Origin: Thalassospiraceae bacterium LMO-SO8
Lineage (GTDB): Bacteria > Pseudomonadota > Alphaproteobacteria > Rhodospirillales > Casp-alpha2
Length of the DNA stretch: 64,000 nt
Assembly: GCA_031655335.1 (NCBI GenBank)
Contig: CP134226.1
Location: 3,530,001-3,594,000 of the forward strand
Reading direction: 5' to 3'
How positions within the stretch are numbered: the first letter of the stretch is position 1; every line of letters begins with the position of its first letter. The notes under the pieces were generated by a model. That model was not told the DNA's origin, searched no databases, and saw nothing but the letters and a program-made list of their open reading frames with translations. Both the position numbers and the translations under genes were made by a program. Shown in pieces: positions 37,958-51,340 of this stretch.

Positions 37958-39418
37958 CTACCCTGCAAGGAGGGCTTTCGCCGCCGCCGCCGCGGGTTCC
38001 AGAATCAGATTCGGCTGGATGAAGAAGAAACAGATGATGAAGGCGGTGACGCCGATCAGGATCTTCAATTCACGGCTGACGCCGGCGTCCAGCGGGTCCT
38101 CGGCATCCTCGAAGTACATCACCCGCACGATGCGCAGGTAATAGAACGCGCCGATGACGCTGGTCAGAACGCCGATGATCGCGACCGCCATCAGGCCGGC
38201 ATCAACGGCCGCCCAGAAGATGTAAAGCTTGGCGAAGAAGCCCGCCAACGGCGGCACACCGGCCATGGAAAACATGAAGACCAGGAACGCGAAGGCGATG
38301 GTCGGATGGGTCTTGGACATGCCCGCCAGATCGGAAATCTGTTCGACCATGCGGTCGCCCCGCTTCATGCACAGAATGCAGGCGAAGGCGCCGACGTTCA
38401 TCACCAGATAGATCGCGAGATAGACCAGGATGCCGCGCACGCCCGTCTCGTTGGCGACGCACAGCCCGATCAGGGCATAGCCGACATGGCCGATGGAGCT
38501 GTAGGCCATCAGGCGCTTGATGTTCTTCTGCGCCACGGCGGCGACCGCGCCCAGGATCATCGAGGCGACGGAGATGAAGATGATGACCTGACGCCAACTG
38601 TCGGCGGCCTCGCCGAAGGGCTCCATCATCACCCGGGTGAACAGCGCCAGGGCGGCGATCTTGGGCGCCACGGCGAAGAAGGCCGTGACCGGCGTCGGCG
38701 CCCCTTCGTAGACGTCGGGCGTCCACATGTGGAACGGCACGGCCGAAACCTTGAAGGCCAGCCCCGCGACCACGAAGACGATGCCGACGACTAGGCCGAC
38801 CGAGGGCGTCCCGCCCTTCAACAGATCGGCGAGGACCGAGAAATTGGTGGTGCCGGAGAACCCGTAGACCATGGAGGCGCCGTACAGCAGCATGCCCGAC
38901 GCCAGGGCGCCGAGAACGAAGTACTTCAAGCCCGCTTCCGTCGACCGCTGATCGTCGCGCTGGAACGAGGCGATGACGTAGAGCGACAGCGACTGCATCT
39001 CCAGCCCCATGTAGAGCGAGATCAGGTCGTTGGCCGAGATCATCATCATCATGCCGAGGGTCGCGAACACGACCAGCACGGCGTATTCGAACCGCGCCAC
39101 GCCGTTGCGTTCCATATAGCCCGCCGACAGCACGATGGCGCAGCCGGACGCGATCAGCACCAGGACCTTGGCATAGGTCGCGAAGCCGTCGACGACGAAC
39201 ATGTTGTTGAAGGCCATCAACTGGCGGTCGGCCAGCATCACGACCAGCAGGATGGTCAGGCCCAGCACGCCCACGGAAAGCCCGGAAATCAGGCGGAAGC
39301 TTTTCACGTCCTGATCGGCGAGCGCGCCCTTTTGGAACACGCCCAGCATCAGCAGCGCCATGATCATGCAGGCGACGAAGATTTCGGGCAGGGCCGGAAT
39401 GATTTGATCGATCGACAT
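37958..39418 (-). CDS. nuoN: NADH-quinone oxidoreductase subunit N
   Basis: One of three antiporter-like proton-pumping subunits of complex I. The 486-residue protein has about 14 membrane helices, including LISLYMGLEMQSLSLYVI with the conserved helix-5 glutamate. MAYSSIGHVGYALIGL is typical of the Mrp-like fold. The start at 39418 is the first codon that matches the family and clears nuoM by 16 bases. It is the last nuo gene. Confidence 0.96.
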   Translation of the reverse strand: MSIDQIIPALPEIFVACMIMALLMLGVFQKGALADQDVKSFRLISGLSVGVLGLTILLVVMLADRQLMAFNNMFVVDGFATYAKVLVLIASGCAIVLSAGYMERNGVARFEYAVLVVFATLGMMMMISANDLISLYMGLEMQSLSLYVIASFQRDDQRSTEAGLKYFVLGALASGMLLYGASMVYGFSGTTNFSVLADLLKGGTPSVGLVVGIVFVVAGLAFKVSAVPFHMWTPDVYEGAPTPVTAFFAVAPKIAALALFTRVMMEPFGEAADSWRQVIIFISVASMILGAVAAVAQKNIKRLMAYSSIGHVGYALIGLCVANETGVRGILVYLAIYLVMNVGAFACILCMKRGDRMVEQISDLAGMSKTHPTIAFAFLVFMFSMAGVPPLAGFFAKLYIFWAAVDAGLMAVAIIGVLTSVIGAFYYLRIVRVMYFEDAEDPLDAGVSRELKILIGVTAFIICFFFIQPNLILEPAAAAAKALLAG

Positions 39419-39434
39419 CTCGTCCGGTTCTCCC

Positions 39435-40937
39435 TTAGCGCCCGGCCAGATTGGAATGGCCGGCCGCGGCCAATGCCGTTTCAACATGCTTCAGCAGGTT
39501 TTCGACGGACACATGCATGACGTCAAGGAACGATGACGGATAAATCCCCATCCACAGGGTAACGACGACAAGCGGCGCGAACACCGCGATCTCGCGCTTG
39601 TCCATGTCGAGGATTTTGCTCAGGTGTTCTTTGGTCAGCTTGCCGAAGATGATCCGGCGGTAGAGGTACAGCATATAGACGGCCCCCAGGATGACGCCCG
39701 TGGCGGCCAGCGCCGCGACCCAGGAATTGGCCTGGAAGGCGCCCAAAAGGACCAGGAATTCGCCGACGAACCCACCCGTGCCCGGCAAGCCGACGGAGGC
39801 CAGCATGAACAGCATGAAGGTGATGCCGTAGACCGGCATGCGTTCGACCAGTCCGCCGTAATGGGTGATCTCACGCGAATGCTCACGGTCGTAGACGACG
39901 CCGACGATCAGGAACAGGGCCGCCGACACGACGCCGTGGCTGAGCATCTGGTAGATCGCGCCCTCGACCCCCTGCACCGTCATGGTGAAGGCGCCGATGG
40001 TCACGAAGCCCATGTGGGCGACCGACGAATAGGCGATCAGCTTCTTCATGTCTTCCTGCGCCAGGGCGACCAGGGAGGTGTAGATCACCGCGATGATCGA
40101 CAGGGTGTAGATCAGCGGCGTGAACATGACGCTGGCTTCGGGGAACATGGGCAGGGAGAAGCGCAGGAAACCGTAGCCGCCGAACTTCAGCAGCACGCCG
40201 GCCAGGATGACCGAGCCCGCCGTGGGGGCTTCGACGTGGGCATCGGGCAGCCAGGTATGCACCGGCCACATCGGCATCTTGATCGCGAAGGACGCGAAGA
40301 AGGCCAGCCACAGCCAGGGTTCGAGCGCGGACGGGAAGTCATGCACCAACAACTTGGTGATGTCCGTGGTGCCGGCGTCGAAGTACATGGCCAGCATGGC
40401 CAGCAGCATCAGCACCGAGCCCAGCAGCGTGTAGAGAAACATCTTGAACGAGGCGTAGATGCGCCTGGGGCCGCCCCACACGCCGATGATGATGAACATC
40501 GGGATCAGGACCGCTTCGAAGAAGATGTAGAACAGGAACAGGTCGAGCGCGACGAACATGCCGACCATGAAGGTTTCCAGGATCAGGAAGGCGATCATGT
40601 ATTCCTTCACACGGACCTTGATCGATTCCCAGCTGGCCAGGATGCAAAGCGGCGTCAACAGCGTGGTCAGCAGCACGAACAGCATGGAAATGCCGTCGAT
40701 GCCGACGCGGTAGGAAATGCCGGCGATGGGCATCCAGGCCGCTTCCTCGACGAACTGCATGGCCGCCGTGGTGCGGTCGAAGTTGAACCAGATCAACAGC
40801 GACACGACGAACGTGCCGCCCGACACCCACAACGCCACGCGCCGCGAATTTTCCGGGTTGTCCGCCGGAATAAACGCAATCAGCGCCACGCCGACAAGCG
40901 GAAGGAAGGTGACCAGCGATAGAATGGGCCAATCCAT
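39435..40937 (-). CDS. nuoM: NADH-quinone oxidoreductase subunit M
   Basis: The second antiporter-like membrane subunit of complex I. The 500-residue protein has about 14 helices. Glu141 in [15 protein letters not shown] corresponds to the essential E. coli Glu144. A lysine lies in the middle helices ([20 protein letters not shown]). The [10 protein letters not shown] motif is present. It lies seven bases after nuoL and 16 before nuoN. Confidence 0.97.
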   Translation of the reverse strand: MDWPILSLVTFLPLVGVALIAFIPADNPENSRRVALWVSGGTFVVSLLIWFNFDRTTAAMQFVEEAAWMPIAGISYRVGIDGISMLFVLLTTLLTPLCILASWESIKVRVKEYMIAFLILETFMVGMFVALDLFLFYIFFEAVLIPMFIIIGVWGGPRRIYASFKMFLYTLLGSVLMLLAMLAMYFDAGTTDITKLLVHDFPSALEPWLWLAFFASFAIKMPMWPVHTWLPDAHVEAPTAGSVILAGVLLKFGGYGFLRFSLPMFPEASVMFTPLIYTLSIIAVIYTSLVALAQEDMKKLIAYSSVAHMGFVTIGAFTMTVQGVEGAIYQMLSHGVVSAALFLIVGVVYDREHSREITHYGGLVERMPVYGITFMLFMLASVGLPGTGGFVGEFLVLLGAFQANSWVAALAATGVILGAVYMLYLYRRIIFGKLTKEHLSKILDMDKREIAVFAPLVVVTLWMGIYPSSFLDVMHVSVENLLKHVETALAAAGHSNLAGR

Positions 40938-40944
40938 GGTCGTC

Positions 40945-42906
40945 TCACCCCGCCTTCGTCAATAGATACCAGGTCACCAGCACCACGATGCCCGCCAGCA
41001 TGGCGAAGGCGTAATGGTAGAGGTAGCCGGTTTGCAGCGCCGACGCGCGGCGTGCGATGTGCTTCACGGCGGCCGACACGCCGTCGGGGCCGAGCCCGTC
41101 GATCAACGTGCCGTCACCCGTTTTCCAGAGATTGCGCCCCAGGTAGAAGGACGGCTTCACGAAAATCTTGTCGTACAGCTCGTCGAAATACCATTTGTTG
41201 AGCAGGAACTGGTAGACGCCCTGGAACCTGGCGGCGATCGCCCCCGGAATGCCCGGCGCGAACATGTAGAACACATAGGCCATGGCGATCCCGGCGACGC
41301 CGACGACAAGCGGCAGCAGCTTCACCCAAAGCGGCACATGATGGGCGTTTTCCAAAGCCTTGTGGTGCTCCAGCACGACGATCGACTTGCCCCAGAATTC
41401 CGCCATGTGGTGGCCGACCATCAGGTCGTAGGCCAGCACCCCGGCAAGGCACGCCCCGCCCGCCAGCACGACCAGCGGCAGGACCATGACCATCGGACTT
41501 TCATGGACATGGGCCATGGTGGTCTCGTCGGCGCGCGGCTTGCCGTGGAACGTCATGATCAGCAGGCGCCAGGAATAGAACGCCGTCAGGAAGGCGGCGG
41601 TGATGCCAAGCCAGAACGCGTACTGGCCGACGCCCGTATGGGCACCCCAGGCGGCTTCAAGCACGATGTCCTTGGAATAGAACCCGGCGAAGGGCGGAAT
41701 GCCGGCCAGCGCCAGAGAGCCGATCCACATCAGGATGTAGGTCACCTTGATGTGCTTCCAGATGCCGCCCATCTTGCGCATGTCCTGTTCGTCGGACATG
41801 GCGTGGATGACCGAACCGGCGCCCAGGAACAACAGCGCCTTGAAGAAGCCGTGGGTCATCAGGTGGAAGATACCCGCCGAATAGGCCGACACGCCGCAGG
41901 CGAAGAACATGTAGCCGAGCTGCGAACAGGTCGAATAGGCGATCACCCGCTTGATGTCGTTCTGCACGCAACCGATGGTCGCCGCGAAAATACAGGTCGA
42001 GGCGCCGACGATGGTGACGACGGTCAGCGCCACTTCGGAATATTCGAACATCGGCGACAGACGCGCGACCATGAAGATGCCGGCCGTGACCATGGTCGCC
42101 GCATGGATCAGCGCCGACACGGGCGTCGGACCTTCCATGGCGTCCGGCAGCCAGGTATGCAGGCCCAACTGCGCCGATTTGCCCATGGCGCCCACGAACA
42201 AGAGCAGGCAGCACACGGTCAGCGCATGGAATTCGCCGCCGAACACGTTCAGCGTGGCGTCGGCCTTGCCGGGCACGGCCTGGAAGATGGTGTCCAGGTT
42301 GACCGTGTCGAACAGCATGAAGGTCGCGAAAATGCCCAGCGCGAAGCCGAAATCGCCGACCCGGTTGACCACGAAGGCCTTGATCGCCGCCGCGTTGGCC
42401 GACGGCCGGTCGTACCAGAAGCCGATCAGCAGGTAGGACGCGAGCCCGACCCCTTCCCAGCCGAAGAACAGCTGCACCAGGTTGTCCGAGGTGATGAGCA
42501 TCAGCATGAAGTAGGTGAACAGGCTGAGATAGCTCATGAACCGGGGGATCGACTTGTCGTGGTGCATGTAGCCGCAGGAATAGATGTGCACCATGGCCGA
42601 CACGCCGGTCACGACGATCATCATGACCGCAGTCAATTGATCGACCCGCAATGCCCAGGAAACCTCCAGGCTGCCGGAATCGATCCAGGTGAACAGTTCC
42701 GTCACCCGGGCGTTGCCGTCGAGCGCGACGTCCTTGAACAGAATGATCGCGCAGATGGCCGACAGTACCAGACCCGTGCAGGTGATCCACTGCGCCAGGG
42801 TGTCCATGGTGTGCTGCTTGTGTTTGTCCGCCTGCGGCATGAACACGATCACACCGGCCAGGGCCGCGCCGACGAGCGGCAGGAAGACAGCGAGAATTTC
42901 GATCAT
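40945..42906 (-). CDS. nuoL: NADH-quinone oxidoreductase subunit L
   Basis: The distal antiporter-like subunit of complex I, with the long lateral helix that spans the membrane arm. The 653-residue protein has the helix-5 glutamate in [20 protein letters not shown]. The proton-channel stretch is [20 protein letters not shown], and [12 protein letters not shown] follows. The amphipathic helix and last anchor lie beyond residue 520. It is 10 bases after nuoK. Confidence 0.97.
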   Translation of the reverse strand: MIEILAVFLPLVGAALAGVIVFMPQADKHKQHTMDTLAQWITCTGLVLSAICAIILFKDVALDGNARVTELFTWIDSGSLEVSWALRVDQLTAVMMIVVTGVSAMVHIYSCGYMHHDKSIPRFMSYLSLFTYFMLMLITSDNLVQLFFGWEGVGLASYLLIGFWYDRPSANAAAIKAFVVNRVGDFGFALGIFATFMLFDTVNLDTIFQAVPGKADATLNVFGGEFHALTVCCLLLFVGAMGKSAQLGLHTWLPDAMEGPTPVSALIHAATMVTAGIFMVARLSPMFEYSEVALTVVTIVGASTCIFAATIGCVQNDIKRVIAYSTCSQLGYMFFACGVSAYSAGIFHLMTHGFFKALLFLGAGSVIHAMSDEQDMRKMGGIWKHIKVTYILMWIGSLALAGIPPFAGFYSKDIVLEAAWGAHTGVGQYAFWLGITAAFLTAFYSWRLLIMTFHGKPRADETTMAHVHESPMVMVLPLVVLAGGACLAGVLAYDLMVGHHMAEFWGKSIVVLEHHKALENAHHVPLWVKLLPLVVGVAGIAMAYVFYMFAPGIPGAIAARFQGVYQFLLNKWYFDELYDKIFVKPSFYLGRNLWKTGDGTLIDGLGPDGVSAAVKHIARRASALQTGYLYHYAFAMLAGIVVLVTWYLLTKAG

Positions 42907-42916
42907 GAGCCGCTCC

Positions 42917-43228
42917 CTAGCCCTTCATCATGTTGATGTCTTCGACATCGATGGACCCGCGGTTGCGGAAGTACACGACCAGAATGGCGAGACCGATGGC
43001 CGCCTCGGCGGCGGCGACGGTCAGCACGAACAGCGCGAACACCTGGCCGACCAGATCGCCTAGATGGGACGAGAACGCGACCAGGTTGATGTTCACCGCC
43101 AACAGCATCAGTTCGATCGACATCAGGATGATGATGACGTTCTTGCGGTTCAGGAAAATTCCGAAGATGCCCAGCGTGAACAGGATCGCCGCGACGGTCA
43201 GGTAATGGGACAGGCCGATTTCAAACAT
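42917..43228 (-). CDS. nuoK: NADH-quinone oxidoreductase subunit K
   Basis: A 103-residue membrane subunit of complex I with three helices. The two membrane-embedded glutamates essential for coupling are Glu39 ([11 protein letters not shown]) and Glu75 ([12 protein letters not shown]). It lies two bases after nuoJ. Confidence 0.97.
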   Translation of the reverse strand: MFEIGLSHYLTVAAILFTLGIFGIFLNRKNVIIILMSIELMLLAVNINLVAFSSHLGDLVGQVFALFVLTVAAAEAAIGLAILVVYFRNRGSIDVEDINMMKG

Positions 43229-43230
43229 GC

Positions 43231-43842
43231 TCAGATCCCCTTCCCGACTTCGACCTTGCGGACCTCGACCGTGTCCGTGCCGCGCGCGTTCTGATCGGCG
43301 ATGCGCTGGCGCTTGACGCCCGTGCGCCGCCGGTGGGTCAGCACGATGGCGCCGATCATGGCGACCAGCAGGATCAGGCCCGCGGCCTGGAACAGGTAGA
43401 CGTAGTGCGTGTAGACGATCTCACCCAGGGCATGGGTGTTGGTCGTGCCCTTGACGATGGGGGCCGCCGCCTCGGCCAGCTTGGCGCCGCCGGCGATGGA
43501 CTGCCAACCGCCGGCCACGACGACCATTTCCGCCAGCAGGATCAGGCCGACCAGCCCGCCCAGCGGCAGGTATTGCAGAAAGCCCGAGCGCAGTTCCGTG
43601 AAATTGATGTCCAGCATCATGACCACGAACATGAACAGCACGGCAACGGCGCCGACATAGACGACGACCAGGATCATGGCCAGGAACTCGGCCCCCAGCA
43701 GCACGAACAGCCCGGCCGAATTGAAGAACGCCAGAATCAGGAACAGCACCGAATGAACGGGGTTCTTGGAGGAAATGACCAGCACGCCCGCGGCCACGGC
43801 GATGAAGGCGAACATGTAGAACGCCAGGGCTTCGACGATCAT
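43231..43842 (-). CDS. nuoJ: NADH-quinone oxidoreductase subunit J
   Basis: A 203-residue membrane subunit of complex I with five helices, including [20 protein letters not shown] near the proton-input site next to NuoK. The C-terminal tail is polar and basic ([12 protein letters not shown]). The gap to nuoI upstream is 120 bases, the largest in the operon, and contains a 16-base palindrome. Confidence 0.96.
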   Translation of the reverse strand: MIVEALAFYMFAFIAVAAGVLVISSKNPVHSVLFLILAFFNSAGLFVLLGAEFLAMILVVVYVGAVAVLFMFVVMMLDINFTELRSGFLQYLPLGGLVGLILLAEMVVVAGGWQSIAGGAKLAEAAAPIVKGTTNTHALGEIVYTHYVYLFQAAGLILLVAMIGAIVLTHRRRTGVKRQRIADQNARGTDTVEVRKVEVGKGI

Positions 43843-43962
43843 CTGCCGCCTCCCTTCACGTTCCCTGTCCGCGCCATGGCGCGGCCTTTGTCCTCAATTC
43901 CCCTCATACTTTCCTCGTCAGTCCTTAAATCTTCTTGTTTCAGCCCCGATCAGGGGGAATGG

Positions 43963-44451
43963 TCAGCGGTAGGGCGCGTCGGCGCGCAGCCGCTCGGCCA
44001 GTTCCGTTTCCCAACGGTCGCCGTTGGCCAACAGCTTGGTCTTGTCGTACAACAGTTCTTCGCGGGTTTCCGTGGCGTATTCGAAGTTCGGGCCCTCGAC
44101 GATGGCGTCGACCGGGCAGGCTTCCTCGCAATAACCGCAATAGATGCACTTCACCATGTCGATGTCGTAGCGCGTGGTGCGGCGCGAGCCGTCGTCGCGG
44201 GGTTCGGCCTCGATGGTGATGGCCTGAGCCGGGCAGATCGCCTCGCACAGCTTGCAGGCGATGCAGCGTTCCTCGCCGTTGGGATAACGGCGCAGCGCGT
44301 GTTCGCCGCGGAACCGCGGGCTCAACGGGCCTTTTTCATAGGGGTAGTTCAAGGTCACCTTGGGCTTGGTGAAGTACTTGAGCGTCAGCGCCATGCCGGC
44401 GACAAGTTCCTTCAGGAACAGGGCCTTGGCGCTTTGTCCGATGAAGCTCAT
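43963..44451 (-). CDS. nuoI: NADH-quinone oxidoreductase subunit I
   Basis: A 162-residue peripheral subunit carrying the two 4Fe-4S clusters (N6a, N6b) that pass electrons to cluster N2. Two ferredoxin motifs are complete: [12 protein letters not shown] and [12 protein letters not shown]. The N-terminal amphipathic helices would touch the membrane arm. It lies 17 bases after nuoH. Confidence 0.97.
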   Translation of the reverse strand: MSFIGQSAKALFLKELVAGMALTLKYFTKPKVTLNYPYEKGPLSPRFRGEHALRRYPNGEERCIACKLCEAICPAQAITIEAEPRDDGSRRTTRYDIDMVKCIYCGYCEEACPVDAIVEGPNFEYATETREELLYDKTKLLANGDRWETELAERLRADAPYR

Positions 44452-44468
44452 GGAACTCTCCTAAACCC

Positions 44469-45491
44469 TTAACCGGCGACCGGGGTGGGAACCCAGCCGA
44501 AGGCCAGCAACACACCGGCCACGGCCGCGACGGCGAACAGCGAAATCGGCAGGAACACTTTCCAGCCGAGGCGCATCAACTGGTCGTAGCGATAACGCGG
44601 GAAGGTCGCGCGCACCCAGATGAAGATGAACAGACAGAAGGCGATCTTGGCCGCGAACCAGATCGGCCCCGGAATCCAGTTCAGGGGCTCGATGTCGATC
44701 GGCGGCAACCAGCCCCCAAGGAACAGGATCGTGGTCATCCCCGACATCAGGATCATGTTGGCGTATTCGCCCAGGAAGAACAGGGCGAAGGCCATGCCGG
44801 AATATTCGACGTTGTAGCCGGCGACCAGTTCGGCCTCGGCCTCCGGCAGATCGAAGGGATGGCGGTTGGTCTCGGCCAGGGTCGAGATGAAGAACACCAC
44901 CGCCATGGGGAACAGCGGAATGACGAACCACATGTCGCGCTGGGCCTCGACGATGGCGGACAGGTTCAGCGAACCGACGCACAGCAGCACGGTGATGATG
45001 ACGAAGCCCATGGAGACTTCATAGGACACCATCTGCGCGGCGCTGCGGAGCGCGCCCAGGAAGGCATAGCGCGAGTTGGACGCCCAGCCGGCCATCAGGA
45101 TGCCGTAGACGCCGAGGGACGAGATCGCGAACAGATACAGGATGCCGACGTTGATGTCGGCCAGCACCAGGCCCTCGCCGAAGGGAATCACCGCCCAGGC
45201 CATGAGAGCCAACGCGAAAGTCACGCAAGGCGCCAGGATGAACACCCCCGGATTGGCGCCCGACGGGATGATCATTTCCTTGAGGAACAGCTTGGCGCCG
45301 TCGGCCAGCGGCTGGAACAGACCGAAGGGGCCGACCACGTTCGGGCCCTTGCGCAGCTGCATGGCGCCGATGACCTTGCGTTCGAACAGGGTCAGATAGG
45401 CGACCGAAAGCAGAATCGGCACCACGATCACAAGGATTTTCAGGACGATCCAGACCGTCGGCCAGATCCAGCTGTTCCAGGCCTCAACCAT
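44469..45491 (-). CDS. nuoH: NADH-quinone oxidoreductase subunit H
   Basis: The membrane subunit that forms the quinone chamber with NuoB and NuoD. The 340-residue protein has eight helices and the conserved [20 protein letters not shown] loop. An acidic stretch [19 protein letters not shown] lines the E-channel. The start at 45491 overlaps nuoG by eight bases; the frame to 45560 is longer without support. Confidence 0.97.
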   Translation of the reverse strand: MVEAWNSWIWPTVWIVLKILVIVVPILLSVAYLTLFERKVIGAMQLRKGPNVVGPFGLFQPLADGAKLFLKEMIIPSGANPGVFILAPCVTFALALMAWAVIPFGEGLVLADINVGILYLFAISSLGVYGILMAGWASNSRYAFLGALRSAAQMVSYEVSMGFVIITVLLCVGSLNLSAIVEAQRDMWFVIPLFPMAVVFFISTLAETNRHPFDLPEAEAELVAGYNVEYSGMAFALFFLGEYANMILMSGMTTILFLGGWLPPIDIEPLNWIPGPIWFAAKIAFCLFIFIWVRATFPRYRYDQLMRLGWKVFLPISLFAVAAVAGVLLAFGWVPTPVAG

Positions 45492-47544
45492 CGGTGCCGG
45501 TCTTCCCTTCCCCGCCGCCGAGAATTTCGTCCGTGCATTCAGCCATGGTGGCGGACGCACGGCTGATCGGATCGGTCATGTAGAAATTGGCGATCGGATA
45601 GGTGAACGCGCCGGACACCTCGCCCGACCCGCCGAAGTCGCCCCAGGTTGCCGCCTGGATGTCGTCGATGCCCTGGAACACGGGATTGGCCTTGACCAGG
45701 CCCCGGCGCACGTCGGCCAGGGTCGTATAAGGCAGCGTGGCGTTCAGGGCGTCCGACAGGGCGCGGATGATCTTCCAGTCCTCGCGGGCGTCGCCCGGCG
45801 GATAGACGGCCAACTGGCCGCGCTGAACGCGGCCTTCCAGGTTCACGTAGGTCGCGTCCTTTTCCGTATAGGCCGCCCCCGGCAGGATCACGTCGGCGAC
45901 ATGGGCGCCCGCGTCGCCGTGATGGCCCTGGTAGATCACGAAGGGCTTGTCCAGGTCCTTGGTGTCGATCTCGTCGGCGCCCAGAAGATAGATCACCTTG
46001 ATGTCGCCGGTCGCGGCACCATCCAGGATGCGGCCCGTGTCCAGGCCGCCCTCGCCCGGCACGAAGCCCAGGTCCAGGCCGCCGACGCGCGACGACGCGC
46101 GCTGCAGCACGTTGAAGCCGTTCCAGTCCGCCGTCACCGCACCGGCCGCGTCCGCGACTTGGCGCGCCAGACCCAGCACCACCGCGCCGTCGGGGCGCGC
46201 CACGGCGCCCGAGCCGACGATGATCATGGGCCGTTCGGCCGTCTTCAGGACCTCGGCAAAGGGATGGCTGCCGGCGGCAATCTGCGCCAGCACATTGGCA
46301 TCCTCACCCAGCCAGTCCACGGGATAGCTCAGGTCGATGGCCGGGCCGACGGCGGCGATCGGGAAGTTGCCCATCAGATACCGCTTGCGGATGCGGGCGT
46401 TGAGCACGGGTGCTTCCCAGCGCGGGTTGGCCCCCACGATCAGCAACGCGTCCGCGTCCTCGATCCCGGCGATGGTCGAATTGAAGATGTAGGATGCGCG
46501 CACGGCCGGGTCGACCTTCGATCCGTCCTGGCGGCAATCCATGTTGGCCGATCCCAGGCCGACCATCAGTTCCTTCAACAGCAGCATGCTTTCGCAATCA
46601 GCCTGATCGCCCGCGATGGCGGCGATCTCGTTGCCCGGCTTGCCCTTGACGGCCTTGGCCACGGCGGCGAAGGCTTCCGGCCAGGTCGCCGGCTGCAACT
46701 TGCCCTTCACGCGCACATAGGGCCGGTCCAGGCGCTGGCGCTTCAGGCCGTCGACGCAATAGCGCGCCTTGTCGGAAATCCATTCCTCGTTGACGTCCTC
46801 ATTGAGGCGCGGCAACACGCGCATCACCTCGGGCCCCCGGCTATCGACGCGGATGGCGCAGCCCTGGGCATCGGACACGTCGATGCTTTCGGTCTTCTTC
46901 AATTCCCACGGGCGGGCCGCGAAGGCATAGGGCTTGGACGTGAGCGCCCCCACCGGGCACAGATCGATGACGTTGCCCGACAGTTCGGAACTGACGGCCT
47001 GGTCCAGGTAGGTGACGATTTCGGCGCTCTCGCCGCGCCCGATCAGCCCCATGTCGGTGACGCCCGCGACCTCGGTCGAGAACCGAACGCAACGCGTGCA
47101 ATGGATGCAGCGGGTCATGATCGTCTTGATCAGCGGGCCCATGTGCTTGTCTTCGACGGCGCGCTTGTTTTCCTTGTAGCGCCCGTGATCCATGCCATAG
47201 GCCATGGCCTGGTCCTGCAAGTCGCATTCGCCGCCCTGGTCGCAGATCGGACAGTCCAGCGGATGGTTGATAAGCAGGAACTCCATCACCCCCTGGCGCA
47301 TCTTCTTGACCTCGGGCGTGTCCGTGTAGACGACCATGCCGTCGGCCACGGGCATGGCGCAGGACGCCACCGGCTTGGGCGAGCGTTCCATCTGCACCAG
47401 GCACATGCGGCAGTTGCCGGCGATGGACAGACGGTCGTGATAGCAGAAACGCGGCACTTCCTTGCCGGCCTGCTCGCAGGCCTGCAGGATCGTCATGCCG
47501 GCTTCGACCTCGTGTTCCGTGCCGTCGATGGTGATCTTTGGCAT
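45484..47544 (-). CDS. nuoG: NADH-quinone oxidoreductase subunit G
   Basis: The largest peripheral subunit of complex I. The 686-residue protein has an N-terminal 2Fe-2S domain ([18 protein letters not shown]). The His-ligated N5 site region is [18 protein letters not shown], and a 4Fe-4S motif [10 protein letters not shown] follows. A molybdopterin-oxidoreductase-like domain without cofactor makes up the rest (from about 215). The length is typical for alphaproteobacteria, shorter than the E. coli protein (908). Confidence 0.97.
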   Translation of the reverse strand: MPKITIDGTEHEVEAGMTILQACEQAGKEVPRFCYHDRLSIAGNCRMCLVQMERSPKPVASCAMPVADGMVVYTDTPEVKKMRQGVMEFLLINHPLDCPICDQGGECDLQDQAMAYGMDHGRYKENKRAVEDKHMGPLIKTIMTRCIHCTRCVRFSTEVAGVTDMGLIGRGESAEIVTYLDQAVSSELSGNVIDLCPVGALTSKPYAFAARPWELKKTESIDVSDAQGCAIRVDSRGPEVMRVLPRLNEDVNEEWISDKARYCVDGLKRQRLDRPYVRVKGKLQPATWPEAFAAVAKAVKGKPGNEIAAIAGDQADCESMLLLKELMVGLGSANMDCRQDGSKVDPAVRASYIFNSTIAGIEDADALLIVGANPRWEAPVLNARIRKRYLMGNFPIAAVGPAIDLSYPVDWLGEDANVLAQIAAGSHPFAEVLKTAERPMIIVGSGAVARPDGAVVLGLARQVADAAGAVTADWNGFNVLQRASSRVGGLDLGFVPGEGGLDTGRILDGAATGDIKVIYLLGADEIDTKDLDKPFVIYQGHHGDAGAHVADVILPGAAYTEKDATYVNLEGRVQRGQLAVYPPGDAREDWKIIRALSDALNATLPYTTLADVRRGLVKANPVFQGIDDIQAATWGDFGGSGEVSGAFTYPIANFYMTDPISRASATMAECTDEILGGGEGKTGTDG

Positions 47545-47570
47545 CTAGCTCAAGCCCCTAGTAAACCTGT

Positions 47571-48857
47571 CTATTCCGCCGCCGACCGGCGCGCGATGTT
47601 GTCGAGGATCCGTTTTTCCATTTCCGGGCGGAAATGGCGGATCAATCCCTGGATCGGCCAGGCGGCGGCATCGCCGAGGGCGCAGATCGTGTGCCCTTCG
47701 ACCTGACGGGTGACCTCTTCCAGCGTGTCGATCTCGTCGATATGGGCGTCGCCCGAAACCATGCGCTGCATGACCCGCGCCATCCAGCCCGTGCCCTCGC
47801 GGCAGGGCGTGCACTGGCCGCAGCTTTCATGCTTGTAGAACGCCGACAGGCGCGCGATCGCCTTGATCACGTCCGTCGACTTGTCCATGACCATGACCGC
47901 CGCCGTGCCCAGGCCCGACCGCTGCTCGCGCAAGCTGTCGAAATCCATCAGCACGTCGTCGCAGATGTTCTTGGGCAGCACCGGCACCGACGCCCCGCCG
48001 GGAATGACGCACAGCAGGTTGTCCCAGCCGCCGCGCACCCCGCCCGCGTGCCGTTCGATGAGTTCCTTGAGCGGAATGCCCATTTCCTCTTCGACCGTGC
48101 AGGGTTGGTTCACATGACCGGAAATGTTGAACAGCTTGGTGCCCACGTTATTGGGCCGGCCGATGCCGGCGAACCAATCGGCGCCCCGGCGCAGGATGGT
48201 CGGCGCCACGGCGATGGATTCCACGTTGTTGACCGTCGTCGGGCAGCCCCACACGCCGACGCCGGCCGGGAACGGCGGTTTCAGGCGCGGCTGGCCCTTC
48301 TTGCCTTCCAGGCTTTCGATCAGCGAGGTTTCCTCGCCGCAGATATAGGCCCCGGCGCCGGAATGGACGTAGAAATCGAACTTCCAGCCCGTGCCGCAGG
48401 CGTCGTCGCCGATCAGGCCCGCTTCGTAGGCTTCGTCGACGGCGCGTTGCAGGCAATCGATCTCGTGATGGAACTCGCCACGCACGTAGCAATAGGCCGC
48501 ATGCGCGCCCATGGCGAAGGACGCGACCAAGGCTCCTTCGATGAGCTTATGCGGCTCGGAGCGCATGATTTCGCGGTCCTTGCAGGTGCCCGGCTCGCCC
48601 TCGTCCGCGTTGATGACCAGGTAATGGGGCCGGGAGCCGATTTCCTTGGGCATGAAGGACCACTTCACGCCCGTGGGGAAGCCGGCGCCGCCGCGCCCGC
48701 GCAGGCCCGATTCCTTCATCTCGTCGATGATCTTGTCGCGGCCCAACTCAATCAGCTTCTTGGTGCCGTCCCAGTCGCCGCGCGCGCGCGCGGCGTCCAG
48801 CCAGGGGCTGTCGAAGCCGTAGATATTGGTGAAGATGCGGTCCTTGTCGGCAAGCAT
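47571..48857 (-). CDS. nuoF: NADH-quinone oxidoreductase subunit F
   Basis: The NADH- and FMN-binding subunit that starts electron flow in complex I. The 428-residue protein has the glycine-rich [16 protein letters not shown] and [13 protein letters not shown] motifs for NADH and FMN. The C-terminal [11 protein letters not shown] site plus a later Cys hold the N3 4Fe-4S cluster. Its ATG shares one base with the nuoE stop (TGATG). The longer frame to 49082 lies in nuoE. Confidence 0.97.
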   Translation of the reverse strand: MLADKDRIFTNIYGFDSPWLDAARARGDWDGTKKLIELGRDKIIDEMKESGLRGRGGAGFPTGVKWSFMPKEIGSRPHYLVINADEGEPGTCKDREIMRSEPHKLIEGALVASFAMGAHAAYCYVRGEFHHEIDCLQRAVDEAYEAGLIGDDACGTGWKFDFYVHSGAGAYICGEETSLIESLEGKKGQPRLKPPFPAGVGVWGCPTTVNNVESIAVAPTILRRGADWFAGIGRPNNVGTKLFNISGHVNQPCTVEEEMGIPLKELIERHAGGVRGGWDNLLCVIPGGASVPVLPKNICDDVLMDFDSLREQRSGLGTAAVMVMDKSTDVIKAIARLSAFYKHESCGQCTPCREGTGWMARVMQRMVSGDAHIDEIDTLEEVTRQVEGHTICALGDAAAWPIQGLIRHFRPEMEKRILDNIARRSAAE

Positions 48858-49477
48858 CAGTCGTCGCCTCCCGCCTTGGCGGCCCGGTCCGGGTAACGGT
48901 CGGTCAGGGTCGTGATCCCCCCGGCGGGCTCGCAGGTATGGCGCCCCGACTGGGAGCCGACCTTCGGCTTCTGTCCCGCCTTGAGCGCCGTCAGAACCTC
49001 TTCGGCCGTGACCGAATCCAGGTCTTCGTAATAATCGTCGCCGATCTGCATCATCGGCGCGTTGACGCAGGCACCCAGGCATTCGACCTCGAGCACCGTG
49101 AATTCGCCGTCGGCGGAGGTTTCACCGTTCGAACACCCGGTCACCTTCTTGCAGGCGGCCATGATCTGGTCCGAACCGCGCAGCCAGCACGGCAGGTTGG
49201 TGCAGACCTGGACGAAGTGCCTGCCGACCGGCTTCAGATTGTACATGGTGTAGAAGGTCGCGACCTCGTAGACCCGGATCGACGCCATATCGAGCATGTC
49301 GGCGATGACCTCGATCGCCGCCTGGGGAATCCAGCCGCCGTTCTGCCGCTGCGCCAGATCCAGCAGCGGCATCACCGCGCTCTGCTGGCGGCCCGCCGGA
49401 TACTTGGCGATGTGCCATTTGGCCTTTTCGAGGTTCTCCGCCGTAAAGGCGAAGCTCGACGGTTGCTGTGTATTCAT
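48857..49477 (-). CDS. nuoE: NADH-quinone oxidoreductase subunit E
   Basis: A thioredoxin-like subunit with the 2Fe-2S cluster N1a. The ligands are in [11 protein letters not shown] and CLGACVNAP. The helical N-terminus contains [19 protein letters not shown]. The ATG at 49477 gives 206 residues; a GTG at 49486 overlapping the nuoD stop is an alternative. The C-terminal 30 residues are a polar extension. Confidence 0.96.
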   Translation of the reverse strand: MNTQQPSSFAFTAENLEKAKWHIAKYPAGRQQSAVMPLLDLAQRQNGGWIPQAAIEVIADMLDMASIRVYEVATFYTMYNLKPVGRHFVQVCTNLPCWLRGSDQIMAACKKVTGCSNGETSADGEFTVLEVECLGACVNAPMMQIGDDYYEDLDSVTAEEVLTALKAGQKPKVGSQSGRHTCEPAGGITTLTDRYPDRAAKAGGDD

Positions 49478-49482
49478 TCCGG

Positions 49483-50664
<1,182 letters not shown>

Positions 50665-50666
50665 GG

Positions 50667-51293
50667 TCAGGACGCCTCGGTTTCCGGTTCCGCCTCGGCC
50701 TTCTCGTCGCCCGGCAGGACGACGCGTTCCATGCCTTCCCAGGGGCTTTCGAAGTCGAAGTTGCGGAATTCCTGGGTCAGCTTCACGGGCTCGTAGACCA
50801 CGCGTTTCTGTTCGTCGTCGTAACGCACCTCGACATAGCCCGTCAGCGGGAAGTCCTTGCGCAGGGGATGCCCCTCGAACCCGTAATCGGTGAGCAGGCG
50901 GCGCAGGTCGGGATGGTCGGAGAAGAACACGCCGTACATGTCCCAGATTTCGCGCTCGAACCAGTTGGCGGTCGAGAACACCCCGGCGACGGACGGCACG
51001 GGGTCGTCCTCGTCCGTGCGCAGCTTGACGCGGATGCGCGTGTTATGGGTCATGGACAGAAGGTTGTAGACGATCTCGAAGCGCGGGCTTTCATCCGCGT
51101 AGTCGACGCCGCAGATGTCCATCAGCTGATGGAACCGGCAGTTCGAATCGTCACGCAGGGACTTCAGCACCGCGACGATGGCGTCCCGCCTGACGGTGAT
51201 CATCAATTCGCCGAGACGCACCTCGTCGGCCAACAGCTTATCGCCAAGCTGGTCGCGGAGGTGTTCGGCAAGTTCCTTGAGGGCCTGATCCAT
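50667..51293 (-). CDS. nuoC: NADH-quinone oxidoreductase subunit C
   Basis: The 30-kDa-type peripheral subunit, structural, next to NuoD. The 208-residue protein has the family signature [14 protein letters not shown] and [22 protein letters not shown]. The start at 51293 (MDQALKEL) is favoured over the open frame to 51350. The acidic C-terminal tail ([14 protein letters not shown]) is likely disordered. Confidence 0.96.
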   Translation of the reverse strand: MDQALKELAEHLRDQLGDKLLADEVRLGELMITVRRDAIVAVLKSLRDDSNCRFHQLMDICGVDYADESPRFEIVYNLLSMTHNTRIRVKLRTDEDDPVPSVAGVFSTANWFEREIWDMYGVFFSDHPDLRRLLTDYGFEGHPLRKDFPLTGYVEVRYDDEQKRVVYEPVKLTQEFRNFDFESPWEGMERVVLPGDEKAEAEPETEAS

Positions 51294-51340
51294 GGTCTTC
51301 TTGGTTCTTTTAGTGATCGGTCTCGGTTCGTCCGGTCGCG

